Assembly (NCBI GenBank): GCA_949361645.1
Contig: OX442430.1
Span: forward strand, 6,250,543 to 6,314,542
Length of the DNA stretch: 64,000 bases
DNA from: Spongilla lacustris
Taxonomy: Eukaryota > Porifera > Demospongiae > Spongillida > Spongillidae
Direction: 5' to 3'
Below the pieces are notes generated by a model. The model made no database searches, was not told the DNA's origin, and worked only from the letters and a program-made list of their open reading frames with translations. Position 1 is the first letter of the stretch. Each line of letters starts with the position of its first letter. A program made the position numbers and the translations under genes. Below, in pieces: positions 1-10,684 of the stretch.

Positions 1-161
1 TTGATTTATAATTGAGCGACCTGAAGGTGATAGATACTAAGGGATCGAGTTGCTACCGCGTGACCTGGTACTAGATTAATGCTCACGTGGTACTTATGAA
101 TAGCAACATATTATGTACGCTTGAACAATGTTGATTTTGGCTGACGTACAGATGCATCATT
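1..161 (+). repeat. 3' flank of a lid-gene unit (copy of 36979-37138)
   Basis: Bases 1-161 match the sequence just downstream of the lid gene at 36646-36888 almost base for base, for example the words GAGCGACCTGAAGGTGATAG and GCTCACGTGGTACTT. The gene itself would lie just left of the window. Related, more diverged copies of the same flank follow the lid genes at 28087-28200, 40230-40345 and 44345-44460. It contains no coding sequence. Confidence 0.85.
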
Positions 162-187
162 CAGGGGTGGATCCGAGGAATTTGGAA

Positions 188-230
<43 letters not shown>

Positions 231-405
231 AGAGGCGCCGCCCCGGGGAGGGTGCGGGAGGCAGTGGCGGATCTAGGAATGGGGCTATAGGGGGGGCGGT
301 TGGTTGGAGGGGCGGCCGGGGGCGGGGCCCACCCACTCACCAGCAAGGGGGTATGGGGGAGCGCTGTAAGCTCCCCCATCGGGGCCTGGGGCGGAGCCCC
401 AGAAG
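162..405. mobile_element. hAT-like element ends with a poly-G tract, nested
   Basis: The sequence begins CAGGGGTGGATCC and runs into a ~36-bp G tract (188-223). A second hAT-like end, CAGTGGCGGATC, starts at 262. The related block at 37139-37310 has the same first end, G tract and GC-rich interior but lacks the second end. Ends of the form CAGNGGCGGATCC are typical of hAT superfamily transposons. No transposase is present and the right end is not clear. These are non-autonomous remnants. Confidence 0.55.
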
Positions 406-823
406 CTTTCACATTTTTCGCTTCAAAGCCGCTAAAAATCAGCGTATTCGCAGCGCAGTGAAAGAATTTACATACGCGCGAAAGACAACGAAGTTTATTG
501 CGATAACGCGCCTCGTAACGGTCGTCAACAGGCGTCTGAGCGTCTGAGAATATTGGATATGCTCGCGTGTGCAAACCGTACTTCTCCTCTATATTGTCGT
601 TGTGATGTATGTAAATCGCTTTAGAGGTGTGGTGATATAGCAATTGAAGCAGCAGCAGCTGTGAAAATGTATCGCACTTTCCCCATTTGCACCTTTTATC
701 GAACGGTGCACCTAATTAAACCTTTAGTGACAATCGGTAAAAATATGTACTTGTACATTTAAAGACTGGAACTTTGTTATTGTTAATTATGATCGTGATT
801 CAGTTAAGTTAGTTTACACCTAT
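406..823. other. Non-coding stretch, nothing recognised
   Basis: Mixed-composition sequence without a convincing open frame, splice-bounded exon or RNA gene. A 64-codon frame across 353-547 overlaps the GC-rich hAT remnant and shows no recognisable protein features. Confidence 0.5.
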
Positions 824-990
824 CAGTGGCGTAGGAAGGGAATATAGAGTGCAGCGGCCAACAAAGGTGGTTCCCCCGCCTCCCCGGGGAGGGTAGGGAG
901 GGGGGTACCCCTCCCTACCAGCTAGGGGCACGGGGGAGCGCTGTAAGCTCCCCCATCGGGGTCTGGGGCGGAGCCCTAGAAGCCAACGCT
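824..990. mobile_element. hAT-like remnant
   Basis: Starts CAGTGGCGTAGGAAGGG and shares its GC-rich interior (CCCCGGGGAGGGT, GGGGGAGCGCTGTAAGCTCC, CGGAGCCC) with the remnants at 162 and 37139. No transposase is present and no clear target duplication was found. Confidence 0.5.
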
Positions 991-1827
991 TTTTGCGTAG
1001 AAAACCCCCCAAAACAACGCAAAAACTGTAACCAGGTTAGTTTGTTTTGAGACCTTGCCTCTGCGCATGTAATAAAACGGCGATAGTGCAGCCAAGGCCA
1101 CTTTTGGTAACCGTTGTACACTGGGTAGCCTAGCTTGAGCTAGCTCTCGCGATCAATTTGAAGACCACTTGCATCAGTTGCATGTCTGCAGCAATTGCTC
1201 AGCTAATTGAATTGATACAATATGGTCATTGTGCATTTAGATGTAACTCAGAGCCGGTTAATAGAGCTAGTTTAGGGACCGGATTCGTAGTGAGGGTAGC
1301 TAGCTATATGGGGGGCCGGGCAGGTAATACGGTGGAATTGCGGACACCATAGGGATCTACTAGACTACTACAGCTAATATAGCTAGTACCTCAAGTGTCC
1401 TGATTATTGAGGTGTACTTTTTTCAGGGCTTATTACTGATTATGACGATTTGAATGACAGATAGCAGGTGCAAACTGTTCTTCAGGTTAGCACATATTTG
1501 GTTTTCCCACAGCCAAACCTGTCTGCATACGGTATATGACCACCTTTATTTATTTGTGCTTCTTTCTTGGAAGGTTACACGATCTCCACTGTATTGTTAT
1601 ACACTACTGTATAACAGTGTGTATATAGACGTTATTGCGTATACGTGTGTATAACGTCTCAATACGCAGTGTTATACACCACTAATTGATGTTATACATT
1701 ACTTCTGAGTCGTATGGAAAGGGAGCGGGAGACCCCTCCAGTTACTTGCAGTTACTTGTGGACATTGATCCACATGGCAGAGCTTGAGGTTGTGATAAGG
1801 TGTGAGGATATGAGTATATGACCTCAC
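991..1827. other. Intergenic, no gene seen
   Basis: No exon-like or RNA-like structure recognised. 1600-1700 holds repeated GTTATACAC/GTGTATA words of low complexity. The frames at 1158-1352 and 1454-1654 are too short and featureless to call. Confidence 0.4.
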
Positions 1828-2135
1828 AAATTTTTGAAACCTGGGTATTGCACTAACTCTGGGTGTGGCCCATCCACCCTTGGGGGAACACAAGGTCATA
1901 CTAAAGCTGGGTGGGATTGTGAGTACAATATACTTGTGGGTTGTTGTGTTGCAGTGCATGCATGGGTAACTCCAGATCACACCATTATTGAAGTGATGGT
2001 CAACAGAGGTATTTAGCTTTAGTCGCCTGGGGTAAGAGAAAAACACCTATGCCACCTCATAAGGTCACCCATACAGGGAGACCAGCACAGCACAAGACAG
2101 CGAGAGACCAGGGCAAAGACCCTGCAAGTAGTATA
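1828..2135 (+). repeat. U2 snRNA-derived 3' fragment with shared downstream block
   Basis: The segment opens with a U2 Sm-site region (AATTTTTGAAACCTGGG) and continues with the 3' stem-loop (TATTGCACTA, CTCTGGGTGTGGCCCATCC, TTGGGGGAACACAA). The 5' U2 domain and stem-loop III are absent. About 70-230 nt further on it shares ACTTGTGGGT, TTGTGTT, AAGGTCACCCAT and CAGGGAGACC with the sequence following the full-length U2 at 33174. The shared flank extends well past the mature U2 end, so the two loci derive from one larger unit, either a duplicated gene or a U2-headed dispersed repeat. Here the U2 part is internally deleted and non-functional. Confidence 0.7.
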
Positions 2136-2832
2136 GTAGTACCAGGCAACTGTACTGTGATGAGTTTTTGTTGATATTGTAGATCTACATGTAGCCTGTC
2201 AATATGATATTCTCAGTTAAGCCACAATACCACACTCTCCTATGAATCCTATCAACACATAGTCACGTGATCACTGGTCTTCTGCACTACATGTAGTGAA
2301 GGGTAAAACTAGCATAAAGCTTCAGGGAGTGGACCTCTCTGCACAGCCACAATACAATGAACCAACCTGGAAGGAACCCTCTTTAGGTAGAAACGCTCTG
2401 TGCTTGCCTCTACTAGGTCAATACAATACATGTATATTTAATGACTTGATTTCTTATTAGTGAAGAGTCTCTGTCCATTTCGTGGTTAATTCCCTGTTAA
2501 TATGTATTGTTTGGATTACATGCACTGCACTGAAGTGATATTGCTTAATGTAATCAGGTCTGGGTACCAGTGTGTGTAGTAATAGACCTTTTGCCACTGA
2601 CATCACAGACCCCACTGTTTCTCGATTGGTGCTCCATGCAGAGGGATTGCAGCCCTTATCCTCCAACAGAACAGTAATTGTAGCATCAATGAGCTATTGA
2701 TCGATGTGCGGCATTTGTTGATGTGTTACTATTCCAGAGTGTACAGTGGCAGATGTGTACATTAATTAACCCTTGTGACCTTGAGATTCATCTTATGTGG
2801 CTTCGTTGTTCTATGCTCTCACATCCTGACAT
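2136..2832. other. Intergenic or intron of the decayed acyl-CoA synthetase locus
   Basis: No exon recognised. It lies immediately upstream of the first recognisable acyl-CoA synthetase-like segment and may once have held earlier exons or introns. Confidence 0.4.
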
Positions 2833-4126
2833 ATTGCCATTACTGAATCACCTGCTACTACACTGCCAATGACTGCTCTACCAATGTTGTAATAGCAAAG
2901 AACAAGGCACACATCTCCAAGGTCCTCCAGGTAGATATAGATGTACTCTTAGTTACTGCTGCGGAGTAAATGTGTAACATCTCTGGTTACTTCATTTAAT
3001 AGGTGCATTTTGAATTGCCCAACCACATATACAATTCCACACAGTATTTGCATGCTCCAAATGGTCCTAGAATCTAATCAATGAATGTTTATAGGCTACT
3101 CCATTCTTTTTTCTCTTCCTTGGTATCTTGAATGAAAGTGAATAATTTAAATTTTGAGCAAAAATAACCCTTGGAACCTTCCTGGCCCTCTGTACTAGCA
3201 AATAGGTTAATTATAAACACCCACATGAAATTAAATTCCTCTTGGGTGGTGGCAGGAGCTAGTAATATTGCCGAAAGAGTACCTCAATGCTATTATTGGT
3301 ACCAGATTGAATTTTAAATTTTAAATGTACACTGATTAACAATTATTTATTTTAGTCATAGCCCTAGCTGTAGCAATATTTGTTGCACAGTGCATATTAT
3401 TAAGTTGTTTTGCTGAAACAACTTCAGTACACAGGTAATCTTGTAATTTGAAAAAGAAGACCCACATACAAAAGTAATGTTAATAAACATTATGATCAGG
3501 ATGGATAGGGCTAAGTACCAACAATAAAGAACACTAAATGTTGACCACACCCCTTGAGGTTATTACCCTTACTGCTGCTGTATTTGGAAATATTCATCCA
3601 CCATAGCAATGACATCTTCCTTTGCTCCCCTTTAGATGGATGAGGAGTCCAAACCAACTGATGAACTTGATGCTATGGCTGTGACCATTCTCCAGTCATT
3701 AGGATCAACCGCAGCCACGGGTATGGTGGGCTTCACTTTAACCCTTTGCTTACATGCAGTTGTTGAAGCCAGAGAAGATCCAAAGGTGTTGGCCTACATT
3801 GAGGATTCAATCAAGAAGACAAATGAACATGCCATCTCAAGAGCTACCACAGTACAGGTACTCATTGGAGCAAGCATGTAGATAGGCTGTTGTTATCGAT
3901 TAAAAAAATTATTAACTCCTACTATGCCTGTTTATCTTTGCCTTTCATTGTCCTGCTGATAAGAGGGGTGGTGTCAAATTGGGTGTTGGGATGTGGGTAA
4001 AGCTACCTTGTATCAGAAGTTCCGCATTTCTTCCTTTGGACTTCAGTATATTTGAAGCTGAAACGAAGGATTGTCTTGGAGAAGTATGCAGACATTGTTG
4101 AGGACATGTACATGTATTCAGGTTAA
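2833..4126 (+). pseudogene. Bubblegum-type long-chain acyl-CoA synthetase (ACSBG) relic
   Basis: Three segments resemble the ACSBG family, which activates long-chain fatty acids with ATP and CoA. (1) 2833-2930: a degraded piece ending in a frame reading CSTNVVIAKNKAHISKVLQ before a GTAGAT donor. Just upstream, the expected residues are broken by a deletion and frameshift. (2) 3636-3857: begins after a CTTTAG acceptor and reads SKPTDELDAMAVTILQSLGS, then EDPKVLAYIEDSIKKTN. It is interrupted by a 39-nt GT-AG intron at 3721-3759 whose removal joins TAAT to VVEAREDP as in the family. It ends at an ACAG|GTACTC donor. (3) 4047-4126: the C-terminal LKLKRRIVLEKYADIVEDMY and a stop. The conserved GGELGPT stretch between (2) and (3) survives only as a degraded trace near 3951-4000. 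Exons for roughly 400 central residues are missing. This is a partial, decayed copy. Confidence 0.7.
3721..3759 (+). other. 39-nt mini-intron in the ACSBG-like segment
   Basis: Starts GTATGG and ends ACATGCAG. It is in frame, so read-through adds 13 hydrophobic residues that have no counterpart in ACSBG proteins. Removing it restores the family sequence (phase 1, ACG G|TT). It shows that introns under 40 nt are used in this genome. Confidence 0.7.
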
Positions 4127-4554
4127 AGATTAAATGTGCCGCCCTGTACAAATTTGCTTGCATGATTGAGAGGTCATTTCACCATGCATTACATGTATGC
4201 ACGGGGTGATAACGGTGTGGTACTGTAGGTGCTTTGAAAGGTCTGAAAGTCTAATTGAGGACAGCTAGAGAACACTGATGTTGTGCAGACTGAGCAGCTT
4301 GTTGGTTTGGCACATTAAACTAAGGCATTGTTTGCTAAATCAAGTAATAATTTAAATACCATGCACCCACAATTAAGGCCAGCGCACAACTGTAGGGGAC
4401 AAGTTGCGTCATATCAGCAATGTTTTGGCCAATATAATAATGCTCAATAAGAAATATTAATGATTCGATGCTCCTATTGCTATTGGCCACACTCTGACCT
4501 GGTTTTTTTTTTATATCGAAAGGTATATCAGTACTGATCTGTTGACATACCCGG
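4127..4554. other. Intergenic, nothing recognised
   Basis: No ORF of note, AT-rich with a T run at 4503-4512. The last four bases (CCGG, 4551-4554) are the left target-site copy of the adjacent element. Confidence 0.4.
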
Positions 4555-4835
4555 TGTCGTAGGCATGGTTGTCCCCCCCCCCCCCCCCCCCCCCCCCCGC
4601 AAAATGTACCCCCGGAGATTCATGCCTAGGCACTGCTGTCCCCCGGACACCTGTTCCTAGGCACCATTGTCCCCCGGACAATTATGCCTAGGCATATTTG
4701 TCCGCAGGGGACATTTATGCCTAGGCATAATTGTCGTACCCTAGGCACCAGTGTCCCCCCATGCCTAGGCACCAGTGTCCCCCCATGCCTAGGCACCAGT
4801 GTCCCCCCATGGGGGGACACTGGTGCCTAGGATAG
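4555..4835. repeat. Left subterminal palindrome array of E1
   Basis: Tandem modules built on CCTAGG, each bracketed by GGACA/TGTCC words, for example GGCACCAGTGTCCCCCCATG repeated three times at 4744-4810, followed by its complement at 4811-4830. This gives strong self-complementarity. A ~25-bp C tract lies at 4574-4598. Confidence 0.85.
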
Positions 4836-5812
4836 AATGTCCTACACTTTAAATACAGGCCTGGAATATACAAGCATAAGTATAATACAATGAAATCGGA
4901 TCGATATACATATACTTTACACGTTTTATACGTGCATGTATTTGCAAACATCATGCATGCCATGATATAGCATAATACATGCGTGTATGTGCGTGTCTGC
5001 GTGCTTGCATGCATGTGAAAGATTTGGTCTGTAAAATCTGATTGGTACAAGTGTACAAGACTTGTTTGGGTATAGTTACGTTGTGTGCAGAGCAGCTAAT
5101 TAGTTATTACTAAAGGCTCTCATTTCAATGAAAGGCATCTTTGTCAGTGTAAATGTTTACAATGGTAAAGTCGTATGAAAATTAATGTGCATGTATAAAT
5201 TAGCTTGTCTGCGTGTAATAATAAAATAATGATTGGTAACATGATATCACAAAAAAACATGCTTCATGTCGAATCATGTGTCTTGCTGCGTGCAGTGCAG
5301 AGCCATTTATCACTATCCATCCAAACTCATGCATCTGGGATGCTCTTGCACCCAGTTGCAGGTTTGGTGAAATCGTTCATTGCATGGCTTCAGTCTTTCT
5401 TGTGAAGGATTCAGTAGCTTGTAAACACCTTTGCCAACTGATCACTCTTGAACATTGTACGATTTTTCTATACAACGATCCCCCCCCCCCCCCGCGCTCG
5501 TATTCGATTGGCGTACAATGTTGGAAACCCCCACTTTGAAATTCTGGATACGCACCAGGCCTGACGATTTACCTTCTGGTCAAGCTATCATTATTCTCTC
5601 CTAGCTGCTCTTCTTTACTGCATGGAAGTTGGCACCACATACCTCAGCACCACATTCCACACAAATTATCGCCTAAAGCAAATTAAACGGCGCGCGCTCG
5701 TCAAACCGAACCACAAGTGCACAGCGTAACTCCAGCCCTATACCCTATTCCACACAAATTCGATGCGATGTAATCTTAAATCAAACCATACTATAAGCTA
5801 TGTTCTAGTAAT
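4836..5812. other. E1 interior, left part
   Basis: No supported gene. It holds the left half of an internal inverted repeat, with CATGGAAG, TGGCACCACAT and CACATTCCACACAAATTATC at 5619-5670 complemented at 9367-9415. A poly-C tract lies at 5480-5493. Confidence 0.5.
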
Positions 5813-7490
5813 CTATGTCACATGCACATCTGTGCATATATCATCCTCTTGACCCAACTCCCTGTGAGGACAGTGGCTATAGGCTATGTTAGACCTGTGA
5901 AAGTGACACACTTCAACCTTATGACCAAACTAAAGGATGTTCTAGGAATCCTGCACCACAATACCATCTCCTGAGGTCTGTGTCACACATCTGTGCATAT
6001 GTCATGGTTGCGACCCACCCCCTATGAGGACCGTGGCTATGTCACACCTGTGAGAGTGACAAAGTGCAACCTTGTGACCAAACTAAGCGATGTTCTGGGA
6101 ATCCTGCACCACAATATCTTCTCCTGAGGTCTGTGTCACACATCTGTGCATGTGTCAGAGTTGCGACTCACCCCTTCTGAGAACCATGGCTATGTCGCAC
6201 CTGTGAGAGTGACAAAGTGCAACCTTGACACCAAACTAAGCGATGTTCTGGGAATCCTGCACCACAATGCCATCTTCTGAGGTCTGTGTCACACATCTGT
6301 GCATGTGTCATGGTTGTGACCCACCCTCTCTGAGGACCGTGGCTATGTCGCACCTGTGATAGTGACAAAGTGCAACCTTGACACCAAACTAAGCGATGTT
6401 CTGGGAATCCTACACCACAATACCATCTCCTGAGGTCTGTGTCACACATCTGTGCATGTGTCATGGTTGTGACCCACCCCCTCTGAGGACCGTGGCCATG
6501 TCACACCTGTGAGTGTGACAGGGTGACCAAACTAAGCAATGTTCTGGGAATCCTGCACCACAATAGCATCTCCTGAGGTCTGTGTCACACATCTGTGCAT
6601 GTGTCATGGTCGTGACCCAACCCCTCTGTTGACCGTGGCTATGTCGCACCTTTGACTGTGACAAAGTGCAACCTTGTCACCAAACTAAGCAATGTTCTGG
6701 GAATCCTGCATCACAATAGCATCTCCTGAGGTCTGTGTCACACATCTGTGCATGTGTCATGGTCGTGACCCACCCCCTCTGAGGACCGTGGCTATGTCGC
6801 ACCTGTGATAGTGACAAAGTGCAACCTTGTCACCAAACTAAGCAATGTTCTGGGAATCTTGCACCACAATAGCATCTACTGAGGTCTGTGTCACACATCT
6901 GTGCATGTGTCATGGTCGTGACCCACCCCCTCTGAGGACCGTGGCTATGTCGCACCTGTGAGAGTGACAAAGTGCAACCTTGTCACCAAACTAAGCGATG
7001 TTCTGGGAATCCTGCACCACAATAGCATCTACTGAGGTCTGTGTCACACATCTGTGTATGTGTCATGGTTGTGACCCACCCCCTTCGAGGACCGTGGCTA
7101 TGTCACACCTATGAGTGTGACAGGGTGACCAAACTAAGCGATGTTCTGGGAATCCCGCACCACAATAACATCTCCTGAGGTCTGTGTCACACATCTGTGC
7201 ATGTGTCATGGTTGTGACCCACCCCCTCTGAGGACTGTGGCCATGTCACACCTGTGAGTGTGACAGGGTGACCAAACTAAGCAATGTTCTGGGAATCCTG
7301 CAACACAATAGCATCTCCTGAGGTCTGTGTCACACATCTGTGTATGTGTCATGGTTGTGACCCACCCCCTGTGAGGACCGTGGCTATGTCGCACCTGTGA
7401 TAGTGACAAAGTGCAACCTTGTGACCAAACTAAGCGATGTTCTGGGAATCCTGCACCACAATAGCATCTCCTGAGGTCTGTGTTACACAT
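5813..7490 (+). repeat. ~153-bp satellite array, forward orientation
   Basis: About eleven tandem copies, recognisable by GGTCTGTGTCACACATCTGT at 5977, 6128, 6281, 6435, 6577, 6730, 6883, 7036, 7179 and 7324, with a diverged first and last copy. Spacing is 151-154 bp, with some 142-145-bp variants lacking an AAGTGCAACCTT block. Open frames across the array on the minus strand are repeat artefacts. Confidence 0.9.
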
Positions 7491-8509
7491 ATGTGGATTT
7501 TTTTTCAGCATGTGTAAGCTGGGGTCTTTATACACGCATTTCCAGTCAAGTTAACAAGGCCCTTCAAAACACAACATTTACTAGGTGTTGGATGAAACCT
7601 GTTTTGCAGGCTCTTGCTGCAACACCTTTGCATTTTATGCTGAAGGGTAAGCCACACATAAATACAGATACTGTGCTCACTTGCATATATTAATCATACA
7701 GCAGCAATGGATGCACAGCAGAAGGCATTTGTCAGTCTTATAAATGAACTTGAACCATGCATGTTGTTTTCATCCGTGCTATATGCCACAATGTAGCATG
7801 TGCTGCAAAAAGAGAAAGCATACTCTCTTAACTGTAATTTGCAAAATGACTGTGTCGATGGAATAATAGCAGTGCTTGATGTATACTGTTACCTGATAAC
7901 AGTTCATCAAGCACTGCTATTATTCCATGATCAGAAGTTATTCATAATAATACATCCTTGTCAAGAAATGTTTAGGATTAGTTTATGGCAAGTAGCAAAC
8001 AACTTTATGAAAGAACTCGATACAAATGAAGATAAAATGGCTACATGCTGTTCACAGGTGAAAAAACCCTGCATTGTATGTATTGTGTATAATGCATCAT
8101 TTAAAAGCAGGTGGTGCATGATTATTCAATTTGGACTGTGATCTCATGCAGTGCTGATGGTCAACCAGTGGAAATTAAATACTAAACACCTGGCTTGATG
8201 CTTTACTGTTGTACTCAAAAGTACAGCATGCAAATATAAATGCAAGCTAATATGGAGATATCACGTAATGTGGCCTGCATGTCACCAGCCATTGATTTGT
8301 ATTGCAATATAGTTCAATTCACAGAACTTTAGAGTTCCAAGGTTTTGTTATTTTTAAAAAGAATTTTGCAGTAATCTTAACATTTCCTTGGCTTACAATT
8401 CCGCACATTCAAGTTCTAAGTAAAGCCATCTCTTAAAGTTATATGCACTCCTGGTGAATAATAGTGTTTTTTCATATCAATACATAAAAATGCACCTAAT
8501 TTTACATTA
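7491..8509. other. E1 core between opposed satellites
   Basis: Unique spacer of about 1 kb without a recognisable transposase. It contains the hairpin at 7858-7928. The frame at 7800-8141 reads through the hairpin and shows no known domain. Confidence 0.5.
7858..7928 (+). ncRNA. Perfect 24-bp-stem hairpin, possible small-RNA precursor
   Basis: Arm 7858-7881 (ATGGAATAATAGCAGTGCTT...) is exactly complementary to 7905-7928. Inside, ACTGTTA and TAACAGT extend the stem around a ~5-nt loop. The ~71-nt size fits a microRNA or siRNA precursor. No expression evidence is available, and it could equally be a nested foldback sequence. Confidence 0.35.
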
Positions 8510-9245
8510 AATGAGAAGCTATTGTGGTGCTGGATTCCCAGAACATCGCTTAGTTTGGTCACAAGGTTACACTTGTCACTCTCATAGGTGGGACCTAGCC
8601 ACGGTCCTCAGAGAGGGTGGGTCACAACCATGGCACATGCACAGATGTGTGACACAGACCTCAGGTGATGCTACTGTGGTGCAAGATTCCCAGAACATTG
8701 CTTAGTTTGGTCACAAGGTAGCACTTGTCACTCTCACAGGTGGGACCTAGCCACGGTCCTCAGTGGGGGCGGGTCACAACCGTGGCACATGCACAGATGT
8801 GTGACACAGACCTCAGGTGATGCTATTGTGGTGCAAGATTCCCAGAACATTGCTTAGTTTGGTCACAAGGTAGCACTTGTCACTCTCACAGGTTGGACCT
8901 AGCCACGGTCCTCAGTGGGGGCGGGTCACAACCATGGCACATGCACAGATGTGTGACACAGACCTCAGGTGATGCTAGTGTGGTGCAGGATTCCCAGAAC
9001 ATCGCTTAGTTTGGTCACAAGGTTACACTTGTCACTGTCACAGGTGGGACCTAGCCACGGTCCTCAGTGGGGGCGGTTCACAACCATGGCACATGCACAG
9101 ATGTGTGACATAGACCTCAGGTAATGCTATTGTGGTGCAGGATTCGCAGAACATCACTAAACTTGTCACTCTCACAGGTGGGACCTAGCCACGGTCCTCA
9201 GTGGGGGCGGGTCAAGACTATGGCACATGTGACACAGACCTATGG
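8510..9245 (-). repeat. ~153-bp satellite array, reverse orientation
   Basis: Four to five copies of the 5813-7490 satellite in the opposite orientation, identified by GTGACACAGACCTCAGGTGA at ~8650, 8805, 8958 and ~9110 (spacing ~155 bp). They are more diverged from the forward array than its members are from each other. Confidence 0.88.
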
Positions 9246-9700
9246 AGATGCTATTGCGGCGCAGGATTACTAGATTATCGCTGGATAGAAGACGGATTAC
9301 TAGACCATCGCATCGTTCAAATGAGATCAATAAATGATATTCATTGCGATCCGAGCCGCACGGGATGTTTTTGCGATAATTGGTGTGGAATGTGAATGTG
9401 GTGCCAGCTTCCATGCAGTCTCTTCTTTCGATTTGATCACTGTCGATCGCCACTCATATATCTCGATCATTTGAAAATCCAACTGGATACCTTCCTTTTA
9501 ATAACAAGAACTGAGTCAAAAACGCTTTCGTCGTCCATGGCCAACAACACTCGCTATTCTAAAAGGAAACCTCCACGTATACGCGTGCGCACATCAGTTT
9601 CACGCATGAGGCAGAGCATGCAGTTACGAGGATTCGAAGGCTAAGTGTTTGGTTGAACTTTTATTGCAAACGTGAAAACGTGGAGGGGGGCGGGGGGGGG
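9246..9700. other. E1 interior, right part
   Basis: Holds the right half of the internal inverted repeat (9365-9415). A short basic frame at 9537-9641 (MANNTRYSKRKPPRIRVRTS...) has no splice or homology support. A G tract begins at 9686. Confidence 0.4.
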
Positions 9701-9708
9701 GGGGGGGG

Positions 9709-9871
9709 GGGGACAACTGTGCCTAGAAAAAAATGTCCGGCATGGGGGGACAACTGTGCCTAGAGGGGATTCATTCCTAGGCACCATTGTCCGGGGGGAC
9801 AATCGTACGCGTGCCTAGGAATGAATGTCCGGGGGGACACGTTTTCCAGGGGGACAGCCATGCCTCCGACA
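9709..9871. repeat. Right subterminal palindrome array of E1
   Basis: Modules such as GGACAACTGTGCCTAG, TTCCTAGGCACCATTGTCC and CCTAGGAATGAATGTCC lead to the terminal GGACAGCCATGCCTCCGACA. Confidence 0.8.
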
Positions 9872-10423
9872 CCGGCACAAAGGCACTGAGAATGCAAAGA
9901 CGCCTACATGCATGCATACGCCTCTAAGCCAGAAAGTTCAGCGGAACCCTCAGTGTATAAAGCGGCCAGATGTATATAGACTGGGCTGTAAGTTGGTCAA
10001 ATTAAACGTCAGTGGGACAGGGCTGGATTGGGAAGAATGAACTGACAGGACCGTTAGGGTGTTCATCAGCAGTGAATGGCCGGGCTGTGGCGGGCTCATA
10101 AGCCGGAGCCTGGAGCAACCAACATGCATCAATACTGAGACACGCGCCACTTCAGTCATCTCGCTTTAAAGTAACAGGATTCCATACCTGTGTTGCCTCG
10201 ATAATGTCGATACCATATCGTGCTCGACGATATACCGTTGATGTTTAGTCATTGGTGTATCGCGGCAATTTAATTTAACCCTGTTTGATTCCGGCGCGGC
10301 ATTTATTTATTTTAAGTTACCATATGCAATTAACATTCGTTATTACACTGTCTGCCGGTACGCGGTCGCGGTAAGTGATACATGCACGAGTTCAAATGCG
10401 GCTATTGAAATGTTGATATCATA

Positions 10424-10684
10424 TCAGTATTGTACAATTCCAGGCGGAGCGCCAGCACCGCCTCCGTGACACTTAGCGTTGATTGGCGTCACAAACCTCT
10501 CCAGTTCCTTCAGTTTTTCAGCGTAATGGTGGCCCTCTGCACGCTTGTTCTTGTGCAGCCAGATAATCACCTCATCGGCCTTCTCATGCAACGTCTTCAG
10601 GTCGTGCTCGCTAAGCTTGTCCTTAGCTTCCTCCGCGCTGCCCTTCAGTGCCACAACACAGCTTTCCAAATCGCTCCTCGACAT
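10424..10684 (-). CDS. Free-standing Hsp70 C-terminal lid-like protein (copy 1)
   Basis: Single-exon 86-aa protein beginning MSRSDLESCVVALKGSAEEA. Its core (LSEHDLKTLHEKADEVIIWL, then KLKELERFVTPINAK) aligns with the helical lid of cytosolic Hsp70 (LES, SEAD, EVISWL, KELE, NPI). There is no ATPase or substrate-binding beta domain. This copy keeps a glycine-rich tail (GGGAGAPPG) like the low-complexity tail of Hsp70, which the others have mostly lost. It is arranged head to head with the copy at 11712, and the two share a ~1-kb intergenic region containing two copies of the conserved upstream element. Function is unknown. A soluble helical bundle acting as a chaperone-interaction module is a guess. 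The start was chosen because MSR-DL is conserved in all copies. Confidence 0.75.
   Translation of the reverse strand: MSRSDLESCVVALKGSAEEAKDKLSEHDLKTLHEKADEVIIWLHKNKRAEGHHYAEKLKELERFVTPINAKCHGGGAGAPPGIVQY

Larger units (their letters stand above)
4555..9871. mobile_element. 5.3-kb TGTNR/CCTAGG inverted-repeat element (E1)
   Basis: The left end reads TGTCGTAGGCATGGTTGTCC. The right end is its near-complement (GGACAGCCATGCCTCCGACA). Both are flanked by CCGG (4551-4554 and 9872-9875), a 4-bp target-site duplication. Inside each end lie arrays of a palindromic module, GGACANNNTGCCTAGGCA...TGTCC (4620-4835 and 9709-9850), plus poly-C/poly-G tracts. A second inverted repeat (5617-5675 against 9365-9415), opposed satellite arrays and a central hairpin complete a nested palindrome. 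No transposase is visible, so the copy is non-autonomous. TGTNR ends with a 4-bp duplication recall the Ginger superfamily, but that assignment is inference. Confidence 0.7.

Noticed and set aside
161..643. Proline-rich frame across the poly-G tract
   Set aside because: Created by homopolymer translation inside a hAT-like remnant.
6168..7535. Minus-strand frames with repeated MTHAQMCDTDLRR segments
   Set aside because: They follow the 153-bp satellite, whose length is a multiple of three in most units; length variants break the frame and no protein features occur.
5813..9245. CRISPR-like repeat array
   Set aside because: Repeat units are contiguous without unique spacers, in a eukaryotic context; this is a satellite.
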